Below, one piece after another: positions 60,613-64,000 of a DNA stretch of 64,000 nucleotides. The first letter of the stretch is position 1; every line of letters starts with the position of its first letter. The DNA comes from Prinia subflava (taxonomy: Eukaryota; Chordata; Aves; Passeriformes; Cisticolidae). The position numbers were made by a program, and so were the translations under genes. The notes beneath the pieces are model-generated. The model was given only the letters and a program-made list of their open reading frames with translations, ran no database searches and was not told the origin of the DNA. Location: NCBI RefSeq assembly GCF_021018805.1, contig NC_086247.1, positions 136,069,602-136,133,601 of the forward strand. The letters run 5' to 3'.

Positions 60613-61497
60613 AACATTGCTACTTCTCCACACAAACAGCCATCAGAAACAAGACACATTTCAAAGAGAAACAATTAATGCAACATTTCATCAAAGATAA
60701 AAGCTTCTGAATTTCATCCTATGGTGGTGATCCCAAACATTGCTCTCTTTTGTCTCTGTCACATTGTTTTAAGTGCAGATTATCCCTCCTTCCTCGCTTC
60801 CTCCACCATTAGGTAAGGATGTGCAGCATAGTCACTCCCATCTCTCCTGCAGCCCCCCTGCAAATATCTGCCCTACCTACATACTGCACACTGGTGTGTA
60901 TGCACATAAACACCATTTCTATTGTACAAAAGCTGTTTCCAAGTACAAAAGCTGATCATTCCTTAGCCCTCTGGTACATCTGCCTCGCCAAAAAGACAGT
61001 CTCTGTTCAGATGTAGGACATTTCTTCTATGAAGACAATAATTGGAAAGTTTAAAAGCAAGTTGTGCCATGTTGAGTTCTCTGAGGGGATGAGAAGTGAG
61101 GGGTAACAAACAAACAAACAAAGATAAATAAATATACCTCATGAGTCAGAGATTTACTTGGCCTGACCTCAGTCACACTCTGGGTGTCCAGGAGGGCTCT
61201 GGCATATTCTGTATGCTTGTACAGCACTTGACAATTTCAGCTATCACTGCTCAATAAGGTACTTGTTTAAACTAATTAAAGTGGGGTTTATTAGCTGACA
61301 GCCATTAATAAGCAAGCTGGTTAAACACTTGCCACAATGTATCAATCAACAGATTAGAAATGTCTTTGTTTTACTGTAAGCCTACATGTCTTTATTATAA
61401 TTACCTTAGGACTTAGATCTAATCCTGAAATTCCATAAATCAACAGATATCATGCCATTAATTTACACAGGAAAAACACTAGGATCTCTATAAAAAA
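60613..61497. other. Intergenic DNA
   Basis: Nothing recognisable except a short ACAA repeat at 61105-61121. Confidence 0.45.
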
Positions 61498-61533
61498 CTT
61501 ATATACGGTGCTTTATAAAGCACCGTATATAAG
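61498..61533. repeat. Perfect 36-bp palindrome
   Basis: The left arm CTTATATACGGTGCTTTA (61498-61515) is followed without spacer by its exact reverse complement (61516-61533). The next bases out (A and C) break the symmetry. It could be a cruciform-forming site, a small inverted-repeat transposon remnant or a short-RNA hairpin; the sequence does not decide. Confidence 0.9.
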
Positions 61534-63439
61534 CAAATCAGATGTCTGTGTGATTATAGTTTTGAAGAACTTTAGTTTCTGGCTTTAGCATTTCTATGCA
61601 TACTCTTGCCCCAAATTAATACTTGTACAAAAATTTTTGCCCCATTTCTAACAGGGTGAATGTGTTCTAATGACTTTCTTTTAATGGGTCAGGTCTATGC
61701 CACTAAAGAAGATAACAGAATTATTACATAGCAAACATTAGGGCAGGTGTGTAGATTCATCTCAAACAAAACAAAATACTTCAAGAGATAGAATTAACTA
61801 TTAAAAAATCTTGTTTGAGCTACAGCATTTTTGCAAACCATTCTTAAGTTTTGTTGTTCACGTTTGTAAAATAAAGAATTTTCGAATAGCAGCATGGACC
61901 AAAAATCATTGTATTTTTAAAACAGTTCTTAATGACTGCTAATTTAGTGTGGAAATAGCCTTCCAAAATGTTCAAAGTTATATAAATGTTTGTCTGGGTT
62001 GGTTTCAGTGGAACTACTGGAAATAGGATCTGATAAGTTACTTTCTTAGTACTTGAAGATTAAACTTCAAAAAACTATCTGGAAATCAAGAAAATGCAAT
62101 TAGATAAAATTAGAATGACTTACTAATCATTACTGACACTACAACAGTTGTATTTGCCTATTGCTTTCCATAATTATAAATAGTTTTTTACTGGATTGTC
62201 CGGATGTCTCATACAAGGCCCAGAACATGAACACATTCTAATTTACCTATGGCATTACTTAGCTAAAAAAGTATAATGCATTAAACGTTAATATTTGGTC
62301 TAGATACATTAATAAGTATTTTTCTTATGAAGTGAATATTATGCTTATTGACTTACTATTATTTTTGAGACCAGTTATATTTTGTTGAAACAAACTATAA
62401 TGTGTAAAGAATGATAGATGAATACTTGAAAAAAAGCCAAAGTGAGTGTGGTTTATAATAAGACTTTTTCAGACTAAAAAAAGAATTTGTAATTAAAGAC
62501 TTTTGTCTTCTTCATAACAGCTGTAATAGTCCTTAAACTCAAAGCTACCTGTTTAGACTTCAGCTGTAGCCATTATACATCCGTGACCTCCCACCATCAG
62601 CTGAAGAACTTTCATAGTGAATCTTTACCTAATGGCAACTGTGTTGTCAAAAGAAAACAACTCAAATCAAAAACCAGCAAAACCAACAAAAGCAACCAAA
62701 AAAACCCCCTGTACCCAAAATTCTGGATTGAAGCAATGCCCTGCATCCAGGAGGCACTGCCTCTGTTCTTTCAGAAGAAGAAGGGGCTAGAAAGGGGCTA
62801 GAAGGGGCTCAGAAACCCAGGAAGTTCTTCCATCAGTATTATTCTACAGAGGGAAAAATTCATGGTGTACAATCTCATTAAATGCCTAGGACTGTGTCAA
62901 GGCACTGCATTGTCACATTTGCATACAGATTAATTTTCAAACCCATCTCCAGAAATCCTTCTCATCCTTGCCTCCCAAGTCCCCAGTGCAGATGCTTGGT
63001 CTGCTTCAGTTCCATTTTAGATGCCAAGAATTGAATGTTCTGACACAAAATCCAGGCTACAACTGCATCTCTATTAGTGCTGTGTTTTGAGGCAATGCAA
63101 TTACGGCACACTGGTGCAGTCCACAGAACAGGGTTTACACAAACCAGGTTTCCTTTCAGGGGTGTCTAACCTGATGCTGGTGCTCCCCATGGCCACCAGT
63201 TTCACTTCAGTCCTGCTGGGGGCACGTGAGACTGTGACAGCTCTGGCTGCTCCAGAGCACGATGACATTGCAGAGAGCCAGTTCCATCACAAGTGTGTGT
63301 TTGGAGCAGATCTCCTCGCTGCCCCCCTCTTTGATGTGCACTGCAGAGGAGCCTCGGAGAGCCTAAACTGGATTCCTTGTAGGTAAAACTAAACTAGGAA
63401 ATGTATCTCAGTTTCACCTAGGGCACTGCAGCTATTAAT
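61534..63439. other. Intergenic DNA
   Basis: AT-rich sequence. An open stretch of 99 codons at 63087-63386 is noticeably less AT-rich than its surroundings, but I recognise no domain and no convincing splice sites. Confidence 0.4.
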
Positions 63440-63555
63440 GGATTTATATTATATATTTTATATATAATAAATATATAATTCTATATAAAATGTATAATTC
63501 TATATAAAATATAGAATATATATATTTTTATATATATAGATGAAAAAATATATAC
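63440..63555. repeat. AT-rich simple repeat
   Basis: TATATA-dominated stretch with a twice-repeated AATTCTATATAAAAT phrase around 63477-63510, rich in short inverted repeats. Confidence 0.8.
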
Positions 63556-64000
63556 AGTTTTATCACAATTTTTACACCTGAACCTTATGCTCCTCTCTCT
63601 GTTGCTTTAACTCTATGGCACTACTGACAGTAAGATTGCAAGTAAGGAGAGATGGGAGACTGCCATCATAAAGACCCTGAAATGGGTTGAGGAGATTGGT
63701 TTTCATATCTCTGCTTAGTTAAGACTAAAATTCCATCATGCAGCTTTTACTGATGGTTTATTTAAATCCTGCAAATGCAGTTTTATTTTATTAATGTACT
63801 GTATATCAGATTAAATTTTGCGTGGATTTTTTTTTCAGCTCTGTATATCACCTAGAATTAGAAGTGGAGTCACTGAAATATAAATAAATACATAAGTGAA
63901 ATCAAATCCGCCATAATTCTGCGGGTCTGATTCTGATTTTATGCTAGCATTAATCAGAACTAAAACAACTGAAAAAAATTCAGAGTGATATACTTCCTGG
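63556..64000. other. Intergenic DNA
   Basis: AT-rich sequence to the window edge, with nothing recognisable. Confidence 0.45.

Noticed and set aside
63087..63386. 99-codon ORF in a less AT-rich patch
   Set aside because: No recognised domain, no supporting splice sites and no neighbours that make sense of it. Could be an exon of an unknown gene, but the support is too weak.

Overview
This window is vertebrate nuclear DNA, almost certainly from a bird. It has AT-rich non-coding DNA with a single CpG island, CR1 LINE fragments (one ending in the typical short ATTCTATG-like tail), avian-type LTR repeats, and the first coding exon of a conserved vertebrate gene. A songbird is a reasonable guess because young class II retroviruses are common there, but the sequence alone does not prove it. 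There are no bacterial-type operons, CRISPR arrays or recognisable tRNA/rRNA genes.

Layout: (1) 1-26.9 kb is most simply read as part of the large first intron of PIP4K2A, which is transcribed leftwards. It carries a 571-bp solo LTR at 2224-2794, and I recognise no exon in it. (2) 26.4-27.5 kb is a CpG-island promoter with exon 1 of PIP4K2A on the minus strand (47 codons, 27094 down to 26954, ending in a GTAAGC donor). (3) 27.5-47.5 kb is upstream intergenic DNA. It holds a diverged tandem array of roughly 170-bp units at 29.6-31.9 kb, split by an ERVL-type LTR fragment, and a broken CR1 reverse-transcriptase fragment on the minus strand at 36.1-37.0 kb. (4) 47534-57009 is a complete endogenous retrovirus of 9476 bp, plus strand. 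(5) 57-64 kb is intergenic DNA with a CR1 3' end, a MIR-like ancient SINE, a perfect 36-bp palindrome and simple repeats.

The provirus is the main content. Two 837-bp LTRs, which I read as identical, begin TG, end CA and are flanked by a perfect 6-bp target duplication (CTGCTA). Between them lie a primer-binding site fitting tRNA-Arg(CCU), a structured leader with a consensus splice donor, an intact gag (642 codons), and an intact pro-pol read by -1 frameshifting at A AAA AAC directly in front of the gag stop. A splice acceptor, an intact env (503 codons) and a polypurine tract follow. Pro-pol is of class II (alpha/beta) type with all catalytic motifs present. Env looks alpharetrovirus-like: a CX6CC transmembrane subunit with an internal Cys-bounded fusion segment. 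Identical LTRs, a perfect target duplication and three open frames indicate a very recent germline insertion.

Oddities of this provirus are a single Gag zinc knuckle, an SR-rich and proline-rich Gag linker, a dUTPase-like but apparently degenerate segment before protease, protease fused in frame with RT, an acidic C-terminal tail on integrase, a short SU and a long acidic Env tail. It sits about 20 kb upstream of the PIP4K2A promoter, in the opposite orientation.
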